Both the position numbers and the translations under genes were made by a program. DNA of 64,000 nt. Source: Baylisascaris procyonis. Lineage: Eukaryota; Nematoda; Chromadorea; Rhabditida; Ascarididae. The notes beneath the pieces are model-generated. The model did no database searches. It saw only the letters and a program-made list of their open reading frames with translations, and was not told the DNA's origin. The stretch lies in the NCBI GenBank assembly GCA_037389465.1, contig JAZARR010000250.1, forward strand, positions 1,364,001 to 1,428,000. The letters run 5' to 3'. Every line of letters begins with the position of its first letter. The stretch's first letter is position 1. Of the stretch, positions 26,201-50,989 are shown piece by piece.

Positions 26201-29200
26201 TATAGTATAGTGGATCGATGACATTCAGCAGTGGAATAAATGCATGTCTATAGTAAATAATAGTGCTTACTTTTAGAAATAGGATGGTAGAAATGAAAAT
26301 TTGCGATAAAAACAGCACAAATATTTCTTCATATAAATGCATATTTTAATAAGTTACTCAAAATTTGTATTACAAAATATTTAAATATTTATTTAAAATT
26401 TAAATATTTACAACATTTATAGTGAATACTACAGTAGTAATATCAATATTACTCCTTTACAGGTTCTGAATAGTACAATATTAATGTTAGTTGAATATTA
26501 ATATTACAATAATGAATAGGATAGAAATATTTAAAATTCGATGCCATTTAAAGGATTTCGGTGGCTCACCAATATTATTCGGCGTTGCATCTGTAATTAA
26601 TCATGGCTCGGAAATTGCTGCTTATTTTTATTGTTTTCAATTTATAAATAAATTCGGTCATATCAAGGTACGTTAATCAATGAATTATATGCTTTTCCAT
26701 CTATTAATTTAGGTATTACATCATTATTCCACCTTTAAATCACGTATAAAAATTGAATATTTTTATAACAATAACGTAAATTGCTTTGGAATAATCCACA
26801 TTTGTGGCGGAATTTATGTATAAAGTTATTTGAGAGTATCTTGTTCTATGGCATTTGTGTTCTTCACATTTTTTTTTTGCTGTTCTCTTTATTTTCATAA
26901 AAAAAAACAATAATAATAATAACCTAATGCAAATTTGCAGATAATGTATTTCTGTTTGATTGCGAATATTTTTCGCTTCCTTATAATCAGTTTACTAACA
27001 AATCCATGGATGGTACTACCACTTCAAGCCATACAAGGTGAATATTGATTTTTTTAAATAGTGGAATAGTTAAATTTTCAAAAAAAAAGAGAAGGCGCTA
27101 GATATTTATAGGAATTTCATGGATATTTCTCAATAGAGTATTGCTTCATGATGACCGATTGATAGCAAATTTTTTGTTATCTTATAGTTATCTAAAGGCA
27201 TCGGAAACTTTATTCATTTAATTCCGGATGGATAAATTTTTGTAGTTCTTTTTCCAGATTGAGACCTTTTAGTTCCTGTGAGTTATGGTCTCTCTCGAAA
27301 TTCAAAGCGATGAAATTTCAAAAGAGTTATGCATATGTAAAAATTGCATTTCCATAGCAACATGAAAATAATTCCTATATGGCAGCTATTGATTTCGCTG
27401 TTGCCAATCCCATATGCGATAATATTATCGCATTTTAACAAATATTTTAACAGATAGTTTTTCTAATGCATTAAATTTAGATAAAAATAATATCACACGA
27501 CTGTTTTATGAAAATATTTGACTATGGGATTTCATCTTTTGGTGGCCAAACCGATGTCTAAGCTTATAGGGGAAAAAGGAACAAAAAAAAAACATCGAAA
27601 TCCAGAAATAAATAGTATTTTTTTTAAATATTACTCTCATCTTTCTATTAAATATGCGATCATATTGTTGAATGTTTATAATTGAAATAATTTAGATAAA
27701 TAAGCAATAACTATATATAATTAATTAAACTTATTTTAATATAAATCAAAAATCGATGAATGCTTTTAGGGGTAACATTGGCAACATGTTGGGCATCAGC
27801 ATCATCGTATATTTCGTTAATAGCTCCTCCACAATTAAAATCCACCGCACAAACATTATGCATGCTTCTCTTTCATGGTATTGGAAAAGGATTCGGTAGT
27901 ATTGTTGGTGGTTTCATTATCACTTCTGTTGGTATGTTTCATCAATAAGTAAAAGTTTTTTTTTTCATAGATAAGAGCGAAGTTTCGTTAAAATTTTATC
28001 GCCGATTTGTCGAAAAAAATTTTTCGTTCAATTAATTTTGAGCTATAGTAAAATAGTTGGCTGTTGCATGTGAATATTTGTCTTGTAGTTATACAAAAAC
28101 TAATTTCAGTGTGTTCATTTTATTCAACATTTTTAATAAATTTTAGGTGACGCAATTCGAGATTTCAAAAGATAAATGCAAAATGAAATAAAATAAGAGA
28201 TAAGGACAATAATTTCTTGTATTTTTACGTTTCAAGTAAATGTCAACATCACAAAAAATGCTGTCGATTAAAAACTATACGACTTTTTTGCAAACTTTTA
28301 CGTTTTTTTTTTGGAAAAAATAAAGAAATAAATATAATTAAAAAATTTCTCAACATTTTGCTGTTGAAAAATGAAAAAAAAATGAAACGATTATTTTAAT
28401 CATCATATATTCGCATTCTTAATCGATGAAAAAATTTTCAAAATTTGAAAATAGAGAAAAAAATTTCTATATAAAAATAAAACCGTTGATACGAATTTCA
28501 TGGTCCCCTTTTTTAAAACTCTTTTCAATTTTAATTTCAAGCATTTCGAGATCAAGCTAGGAGAGGATCGAATTTCCTCAATTATTTGTTAAGGCTAATG
28601 AGGAAGGGGGAGGGAGGAAGGGAAGGGGAGAGCGTTTAATTTATTCATGTAAATATATGCAAAATTATTTTTTGAGGAACACGGATGACATTTCAAATCT
28701 ACTCGGTGATTGCGTTAATCGTTCTAACGCTTAATATTTTGGTCAATCGTCTTTTCAAACACGACGGAGTTAAATATAGTCAAAATTTCGAAGAGGATGA
28801 AATCGCTGGCACATTAAGTGCGTAATTATTTATAAGCGCCACGTTTTTTATCTTTATTTTCTATTATTGTTTATATTTATACTTTTTCTTATTTTTTATA
28901 CATTTTTTTATATTTTCTATATTTTTTTCTATGTCTATATTTTCTATAATCATATCAATTGTTGTGAATTTCAGAAATGGGATTAAAATTGAATTCTATA
29001 TTAGCGTTCGGATGGGATATATTCAAATTATCGTTTATTTTAATTAGCACTGAAATTTAAATTGATTTGAATTCATTTCTTTTTATTTGCTCCCAACTGA
29101 TTTAAATTCTGAAATAAATTGAAAAAACTTTTTTTTTGCTAAGAAACTATTTTTTAAGTTCTCAGTCGGGCAGCATAATGTATGAGATAAAAGTTTACTT

Positions 29201-29578
29201 GATGGCTATCGTGAGCAAATATTTTAGCAACGAAAAAAAAATGTTGCAGTGAAGGAGATTGAAAAAAATGACACGTTGAAAGTGCGAAAGTATAGGTACA
29301 GCTAAAAAAAAGGTAAGAAAAGCTACCTGAGATAGGTGAATAACAATAGATATAAGCGTATAAAAATATTTTCTCCTTGAGCGTGGATTTTTCTAAAATT
29401 CAAAAAAAAAAACAATATTTCAGTATCGGCACCACAAGGTATTCCAATGCATCATGGTGAAGGCAAACTCACCGATGCATTCAATCAGACATCGGTACCG
29501 AATGCGAATTATGGTGCAATCGGACCTGATCCAACACAACAAGCTTATGATCGATATGTGAATGCTCCATATGATTGA
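19885..29578 (+). CDS. MFSD6-like major facilitator superfamily transporter
   Basis: Polytopic membrane transporter of the MFSD6 / nucleoside-H+-symporter-like branch; the substrate cannot be read from sequence. Exons: 19885-20127, 22171-22387, 22954-23045, 23585-23671, 24292-24402, 24603-24786, 25418-25553, 25953-26093, 26554-26667, 26941-27037, 27770-27931, 28677-28817, 29424-29578; about 627 aa. Start is the ATG at 19885. Family signatures are LLGSIGWGLAMF in exon 6 and, across exons 8-9, FWHLQDFGGSPILFG then INHGSEIAAYF. Exon 1 holds TM1-2; a long hydrophilic loop of about 95 residues with NST and RKKR follows TM3 and should face outside. The cytosolic tail ends NAPYD. The exon 6 to exon 7 junction is out of phase by one base as written. 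An optional last exon at 28975-29060 would also be in phase, but its product is less convincing. Confidence 0.88.
23143..23234. repeat. (TA)n microsatellite in transporter intron 3
   Basis: About 46 uninterrupted AT units inside the intron between the exons at 22954 and 23585. Confidence 0.95.
28606..28629 (+). other. G-run cluster (possible G-quadruplex) in transporter intron
   Basis: Four runs of three or more G separated by one to five purines lie on the sense strand in the intron before the exon at 28677, so the pre-mRNA could fold into a quadruplex about 50 bases before that acceptor. Structure is predicted from pattern only. Confidence 0.4.
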
Positions 29579-30832
29579 ATCGATAGAATTGAACAGCGAA
29601 AATTTATGCATTACATTCGTTATATTTATAAGTCACTTTTTTTAAATATCTGAGATAAGTGATAATGTTGATCTTTATAAATGCTTCATTATTAACGGCA
29701 TTTATCAAAAAAACGAAGTTTTCCGGTATGAAGCATAGAAATTTGAGATATAATGCGGTTGTTTTTTTTAGGTTTTTTCAAGTTTTAGTACAACGTTTTT
29801 TTTCGCTTATATTTTTCGTTCGAAGAAAATATGTACTAAATGGTCATTGTTTGAATAGCAATGACTGCAATCTGTGCAATAATTACCAGAACAGCTGGCA
29901 TTAAGAGCTTTTTTATGATCCTCATCTAAGCATCAAGTATCATAAACCATCAACGGTTAAGCAATATATCAAATGATGAATTTTATTTATTTATTTTTTT
30001 ATTTTTTTATCACACAAAGCTGAAATTAGGTCGATCACACAAAGCTTTAAAAAAAAGATCTTTTTATTTCTAACCGACTTTTATAAAATGTAACACCCAA
30101 AAGGTGAAAGTCGATGGAAATTTTTCCCACCTTTAAATGTCGAATTTTTCAAAAATTTACCGATCAGTATGAATTAATAGTCTGGAAACTATTCTGTAGC
30201 GTAGATTATATCCATCAGATTTTGTAACGCTACTTTTGATGGTTCCCAGAGTTGAAACTATTGGACAGACATATAGACATGTAAATGCGCCGACGCGTTC
30301 ATAAGACAAGTTTGCAAAAGCGTATTATAAACAACATATTTATTCATAATTTGCAATTTGCTGTTGTATCTATTTGTTGTATCTATCGCTGCATATTCCC
30401 CAGCTAGCTAGAATCAGGGCTCGATCTGCTTCTGGTCTCGGTTTCACTCACAACCGGAAGTAGGACCGGAACCAGACCAGATTTTTTTTGAATTTATTCA
30501 AAATTAAACCGGCATTATTTTAATCTTCCAAAAGAAATGCAATATTTTTATTGCATATTCTAATAGTTGCATCATATTACCGATTCGATCTAAGAAATAG
30601 CGATGCAACGAATTCTTCGAAAGTATTTATTAAGGAGATAATTCGCTTCGATATAATCAAATGAATTATCGAATGCTATTATTGCATTGCACTGTAATAC
30701 AATTTTAGCAATTGCGAAGTTTGATGCAGTGCGTTTGCAATTTTTTTTTTTTTTTTGTTTTTTTTGTTTCGTAGATCTCTTATAGCAGCAATAAACGTTT
30801 CGCTATTTTACATTTGCAGTGATTTTTTTCAG
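29579..30832. other. Spacer after the transporter gene
   Basis: About 1.25 kb with the transporter 3' UTR at its left end. No canonical AATAAA close to the stop was noted. A T-rich run at 30741-30766 precedes the putative small gene. Nothing else was recognised. Confidence 0.5.
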
Positions 30833-31120
30833 TTATTTGTTTGCGTTTTATATTCGTTGAAACGAATAAGTTCATTTTGTGACCTCTGGTCACCAAGTGT
30901 TTCCCTTGTGGTCTGTGGTCACCTTGAGTTTACTTTGTCGGCTCCAGTCGACATTACACCTACATCACATCATAGTTATCGACACAACATCGATGAGGTC
31001 TATTCCGGATGGTTCCGGAAAATGAAGCAGCAAGCTTCCGGAAGTGGAAAAAGCAACAACACCATAGATAGGAGTATTCTTTATGATGATATTCATAGGG
31101 CTGTCGAAGACGAAAACTGA
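30833..31120 (+). CDS. Possible small gene or terminal exon, unknown function
   Basis: An open frame follows a TTTTTTTCAG acceptor (ending 30832) and closes with TGA at 31118-31120; AATAAA lies 50 bases later at 31170-31175. The second half (residues such as DEVYSGWFRKMKQQ and SILYDDIHRAVEDEN) has varied, coding-like composition. The first half is hydrophobic. There is no ATG near the acceptor; the first in-frame ATG is at about 31021. So either an upstream exon supplies the start or translation gives only about 33 residues. I recognise no family. It could be the end of an alternative transcript of the transporter or a separate secreted-peptide gene. It lies tail to tail with the K2P gene. 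Confidence 0.33.
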   Translation, partial: LFVCVLYSLKRISSFCDLWSPSVSLVVCGHLEFTLSAPVDITPTSHHSYRHNIDEVYSGWFRKMKQQASGSGKSNNTIDRSILYDDIHRAVEDEN

Positions 31121-31169
31121 AACCTAACGGGAAATTTGCATATCTCAATCTCTTAATTGAAATGATATC

Positions 31170-31175
31170 AATAAA
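31170..31175 (+). promoter_or_regulatory. AATAAA behind the small + strand frame
   Basis: A canonical poly(A) hexamer 50 bases after the TGA of the open frame. It is the main argument that this frame is the end of a transcript rather than chance. Confidence 0.4.
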
Positions 31176-31545
31176 CCATAGGGGTCCCTTCTAGGGGCAT
31201 TATGAAAACGGAATATTCGAAATGCAAATGCTAAATTTTGCAAATTGCTAAGGTGAAGGAATAGATTCCACTTTCATTTGGGAATTCGCTGTATATAGTT
31301 GCACTTTTTTTTGAAATATCTCCACATATCACTTATCATTTCTTATCGCTAAATTTTTCATTTCATGCGATCATTTCGTGTTTTTCTCTTCATTGAAACA
31401 ATCTAACTTAACAATAATTTATTAGCGCAAATAAAACCATAACTTTAATATATTTTTTCTGAAAACTTAATACTATCACCTATTGCACTGTTAACAATGA
31501 TAAGGGCCTATGAAATCCCGAAAACTCACTTCGATAAAAATACGC

Positions 31546-31796
31546 TCATAAGAGTGAAAATCTAATGGATTTGCTATTTGTAAATATTATTGATATAGCT
31601 CCACGGAAAGGTTTACTAATGCAATAAAGCATGAAAAATGGTATAGATCCATATACCCCGGACGATAATAAATATATTTGTTTAACAAATTTAGCATAAA
31701 CTATATAAAATTCGGCCGCATCTTTTGTGCAATATCTTCTTGTTATCAAATTCGATATCACTTGTTCGAATATGACTAGCAAAACCAATCTGAAAA
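31546..31796 (-). CDS. Candidate receptor-like terminal exon (TM6-TM7 of a GPCR?)
   Basis: An open - strand exon starts in phase 2 after TTTTTCAG and ends at TGA (31546-31548), just beyond the K2P 3' end. It encodes two hydrophobic spans and a short basic tail. The second span (IYLLSSGVYGSIPFFMLYC followed by SKPFRGAI) resembles the TM7-helix 8 end of a class A receptor, although the NPxxY motif is absent. Its phase matches the donor of the upstream candidate exon at 33711-33862. A TTTATT at 31834 belongs to the K2P gene. The reading is tentative: an old receptor fragment would look the same. Confidence 0.32.
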
Positions 31797-31833
31797 ACAT
31801 TGCTACGTGAAATAGCTATGTTACAATAAATCG

Positions 31834-31839
31834 TTTATT
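31834..31839 (-). promoter_or_regulatory. Poly(A) signal of the K2P gene
   Basis: TTTATT on the + strand is AATAAA on the - strand, about 110 bases after the K2P stop at 31947-31949. Confidence 0.45.
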
Positions 31840-31946
31840 AATAACATATTTGAATAGATTATCTCACGCGAAATCTCACATGCGAGTGATTGCTTCATAG
31901 CAAATATACCCCGAGGCAATCTATAATCAATAGTTATCTCTCCATT

Positions 31947-46359
<14,413 letters not shown>

Positions 46360-46368
<9 letters not shown>

Positions 46369-46387
46369 TGCGCGACAATATTGTCGC
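46360..46387 (-). promoter_or_regulatory. Two overlapping perfect palindromes over the K2P start codon
   Basis: On the coding strand a 16-base palindrome GCGACAATATTGTCGC (46372-46387) ends inside a second inverted repeat (46360-46376) of two 8-base arms around one base. The ATG (46368-46366) lies at the tip of the second hairpin. Because the two stems share the five bases GTCGC, they cannot form together in the RNA. Confidence 0.55.
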
Positions 46388-48921
46388 CGAAACGCAAAAG
46401 CGTTCAACAATGTTGGGCTAACAACACGTCGCCAAGAAATCCGATAATCATGCAGAAGGGCTCAACATTTGCAGCATTCTTCATCATTCAGCCTAGCTAG
46501 CCCCAAGCCCACTGCAAAACATCAATTGCCACACGACCACACCATTCGCAAACACAAACACAAATGCGCTAAAGCCTTTCGTTGATGTTGTGTATTGACG
46601 CAACACAACTAGGGAGGGTCCCGCCTATTCATTTATGTCTATAAATAAACTAACGATCAACACAAGAGGTGATCAAACAGTAATTACTTACCCAAAGCAA
46701 AGAAGATCTATCTGTAAAATGTGCAACTAAACATGGAGGCAATTCGAGTAAGAAACACATCTTTTAGGTAACTTCATCGTCGATTCATGAAATGCAAGAG
46801 AGACAAATTTGTGCATTACGGTTACTCAAATCGTTACTTACTGAAAGAAACGATTTTTTATTGATAATAAAATATGACATTCGGGAATGTGAAGTGTGTT
46901 TTCAGTTAATCGTAAAATTTCTGCAATTATTTAATTTTATTCTATTCCTAATTTTCTATTCCTATTCCTTCTTACTAAATGGAACTGGAAAAGTAAATTC
47001 ATTTAGTACTGTCTAAAATACTGAGTTGTTATTTGAGTCGTATTTCGACTGATACAAAACGAATCGACGAATGCAATCGTTTTTCAACGAATAAAGGCGA
47101 TAAATTAAGCCTATAGACGAGAATGCGTTAACTGATATTCTTCAAGGAAGAGTAACTAAAGAAAGTGGATATATACGTTGGCGATAGGTTGATACATATT
47201 GTCCATTTTAAAGCTTCTAATTAAGATTGAAATTAGTCTACGCTAGCATCATCTTTCCAACTGCAAAGATACGACTTTCAGCTACCATCATATTGCCCAC
47301 TCTTGCTTCCACTATTATTTCTACCTGCAATTCAACTTTATTGGCTTATTTCATTAAATTGTTGTTTTTTCTTTTTTTTTGGGGGGGGGGGGAGGAACTG
47401 AGCTCAATTTTATATTTCAATGCAAAATTCGAAATGCTTCATTCAGATCAGCAATAATTTCTGTCATAACTGGTGGATTTCTATTGATTTTGTGGATATT
47501 TGTAGACAACAAAAATCTCCAACATTATGAACGGGCTTCGATTCGTATGTTTTATTTTTTTCTATTATATTCACTTCGATAGCAATCTCTATAAAAAAAT
47601 AGTGCATACATAAATAAAGAGAGATAAGAGCTAAGAAAAAAACATCACAGGAGTGACAGTTGAATGTGGTCTATAGGGAATTTGCAATTGAGCGTGTCAT
47701 GTTACTGGCTAAAGATGTCTATCCATCGTATATATGCATCAATGTTCAACGAACTAGCAATATTCTTTTATAATCTTTATCGCTTTTTGATAATATTTCA
47801 CCTGACTCTATCGAATATAAACTAATATTCGGTAATATTAAGATTCCAAAAAAAAAACTCCAATTACTAAAATATTAGTCGCACAAAAATATGCAAATTT
47901 TTTCTGTAAAATATGCAAATTTTTACAAAAGCAAATTAAAAGAAAAATTTTCAAATATGCAAATTGCTCCAACAAGCGGGTATTGACAATTCAATGAACG
48001 AAAGAGGGACAAGCTTATAAGAAAGAGTTAGCCAAGTAGTATGGAATAATTAGCCAAGGCAAAAACGAACAAACGAAATACTACGATATGTTAAAGGTTA
48101 TAATTACTTACTGCTAAAATAAAGTAAAAGAAAATGAATAATTTATATTTGCGATTCTCTATGGCGAAATTCAATGATCAAAAATATAATAAATAAAATA
48201 AAATTAAATTTAAATAAAGTTAAGAAGTAGTATATCATTATTGCTATTACCCTCTATAAATATAATACTACTCATAAATCGTTTCTTGTTGAGGTTTTTA
48301 TTGACAATTATAGCAATGCGTTTAAATATTTTTGTAAAAATATGTCATCTTTGCGTTGATTTGCTCTTGAAATATAATTGAAATATAACTTCCAACTACT
48401 ATATCAATTATATTTAATTCATCTTAGAAATAAAGCTTCATTTCATCGTATAAATTATGAATATTCACTCGTTGAGATAATTAGTCACAATTCGGCTAAC
48501 TTGAATGCAAACAAAGGAAAGTTTTTTAGGTATTTTTCAGGTTTTTTTTTTTTTTTTGAAAATTTGCTTTTAAAGTTAGTTTTAAAGTTTCGTTTTTTTT
48601 TTTTAAATTTTTGATCGACTTTAGTATCTTTTGCATGCTAACAATGCACGCGTAAGGGTATTATTGATCTATGCAGGTCTTACATCTCCATAGTAAGATT
48701 GCTTTTACGTTATGTACAAAGATTTATTGATCAACGCTTCTCAAACATTACATTAGCAACGATACAATATTGACTAATATTTATTTATTTAATTTTACTT
48801 TGTTTATTACTATAGGATTTTAATACGACATTTATGCTAATATTTGAGGAAGTTAAAACGTTATTCGTTTTATTTCGATAGGTTTTACATCAAGCGTAGA
48901 TCATAAAAATTTTGCTTCGCC

Positions 48922-49209
48922 CGCTCACCCGCTACAGTACTGCTCGATTTTTGCCGCCAAAATTGATTCTCACCCTTATCGATCGCTATTCAAACATCAC
49001 TCTCAGCGTCGGTCGGTCGCTCACCCGCTACAGTACTGCTCGATTTTTGCCGCCAAAATTGATTCTTACACTTATCGATCGCTATTCAAACATCACTCTC
49101 AGCGTCGGTCGGTCGCTCACCCGCTACAGTACTGCTCGAATTTTGCCGCCAAAATTGATTCTTACCCTTATCGATCGCTATTCAAACATCACTCTTGGCG
49201 TCGGTCGGT
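48922..49209. repeat. Three near-identical 96-bp tandem repeats
   Basis: Units begin at 48922, 49018 and 49114 with CGCTCACCCGCTACAG and are identical at all but a few positions; a few bases of a fourth copy follow. Each unit holds TTTTTGCCGCCAAAATTG, TATCGATCGCTATTC and GCGTCGGTCGGT. They are clearly GC-richer than the surroundings. Because 96 is a multiple of three, one + strand frame stays open for 113 codons, which I regard as a by-product. The lack of divergence points to recent duplication or homogenisation. Confidence 0.93.
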
Positions 49210-50100
49210 CGCTTCTCTTTTTGCTTTATTCTTTAATTTGCACGATTTTTTAACTTACTATTTTTGGCTATACCTTGCTTTCTAGGTGTATTTTAAACAG
49301 TTTTTATACTTAATTTTTCTATTGCTTCTCTTTTATCCGTTTATTTTAATAAGTCTTTCTATTTTTAGGCTTTGCTTTTCGTTTATTATGGTTTGTTCAT
49401 CCGTTTTTATAACTCTTTACTTTCATAGTTTTATGTAACTTTCTAAATAACTCTCCACATATTTTTATTGACATATTTACTCAAAACCTTTTATCTTTAT
49501 TTTTTTTATTTCAATTTACCTAAGATTTTTATAATAGTCATCAACATATTTATTTCATAGGAAAGCTTTAAATTTTTATTTCATTTTATTTTATTTATCG
49601 TAATATATCGCCTTTGATTTCCATTATTTAGCACTAGATTTTTTATTACCTTTTAATACAACGATTTTCTATCTAATATTTGTCTCTTAGAGTATTAGAA
49701 TTCATTTGCATATAATACTTTAAATTTTTGGGTAATTATATTTTAACAATTAAGTATATCTATATACGTAAAGGTTTATTGCTGATTGAGGTTATATTAG
49801 TCGTCAGTTCATAGGTTTTTATTGCATGTTGGCGTGTTATTCCTTATTATTACTACTGTTCTTCTGACGTAGGTTCTTTCCCTGGACATTAGGCTATAAG
49901 CTCTTCTTGTAGAGATAGGAAATGAAGATCGTTGGTAGAGGCTTAAGTTATGGTACTTCCCAAACGCTTGTTTTGGAGGGAAGGAAGAAAATCGATTATG
50001 GCGATGATGTAGGTCCCATTTTGTATAAATTTTATATTTATCATGCACTTTTTCATGTAAGTTTTACCTATAGTTTTCTTTTCCATTTCTTTTACTTTCC

Positions 50101-50201
<101 letters not shown>

Positions 50202-50849
50202 TGCGCGCAATTAAGTTGTCTATGCAACTTCTTATACTAATAGGGTTATGCGTACTCAGTTGCAAATGTCAACGGATAGGGGCCGAAATGTGGTCAACTT
50301 TTATTCTTATAGGTATTCAGTTCGGGTCTTACTCTTGCATCCTTAACATCCAGGTTTATTGCCTCTATGTTTATGCTCACAAAATGTTTACCTTTACCTA
50401 TATTTCTACCAGAGTGCCATATTCGTCTTGATCTCAACGCATGTTGTGTATATAATGGACTATCCATTTAACTATGCGCTCTCTATTTAAATAAACAGAA
50501 CTAATAATAGCTGAGGGTACATCTTTATTTATTTATTTTTCCACTAGAGAAACTTTGCGAATTTTTAAAAGTCTACCTATATATTTGTTTTGTATAAGAC
50601 TATAATAATTATTCTATCATTTGTTTTACCTTTATAAAGCTTTTAAGCTTTTTTCAAATTCTGTTTACTAATTTGTTGTTTTTAAGCGTTATTCCTTTTT
50701 TTCTTCTTGTATAAAACCTCAAAAATTGAAAGGAATTGAATGTGATTTGAAAAAAAGAAAAGAAAAAATTAATGAATTAGGCACATTCAAAGCGCATAGC
50801 ATAGCACATTTTATTATGAAATATATAAATTACAATATTAGGTTACGCG

Positions 50850-50855
50850 TTTATT
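50850..50855 (-). promoter_or_regulatory. Poly(A) signal of the GT92 gene
   Basis: TTTATT on the + strand reads AATAAA on the - strand, about 135 bases after the stop at 50990-50992. A second copy lies at 50810-50815. Confidence 0.42.
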
Positions 50856-50989
50856 ATGAAAGAAAATATTCTCTGCGTTCATCTTATTTTCTTCTTTAGC
50901 AATTTGTTTGCGACCCTAAATCTTATTTTACGGAAATTTAATAAATATTAGCAATTACATACTTTATGCAAATTTTGAAACTCTAGCGG

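Noticed and set aside
28975..29060. Alternative last exon of the transporter
   Set aside because: It is in phase, but the product is short and hydrophobic, and the exon at 29424 gives a far more typical cytosolic tail; kept only as a note.
48912..49253. 113-codon + strand open frame with three repeats of a 32-residue unit
   Set aside because: It stays open only because the 96-bp DNA repeat is a multiple of three; there is no promoter, acceptor or family resemblance.
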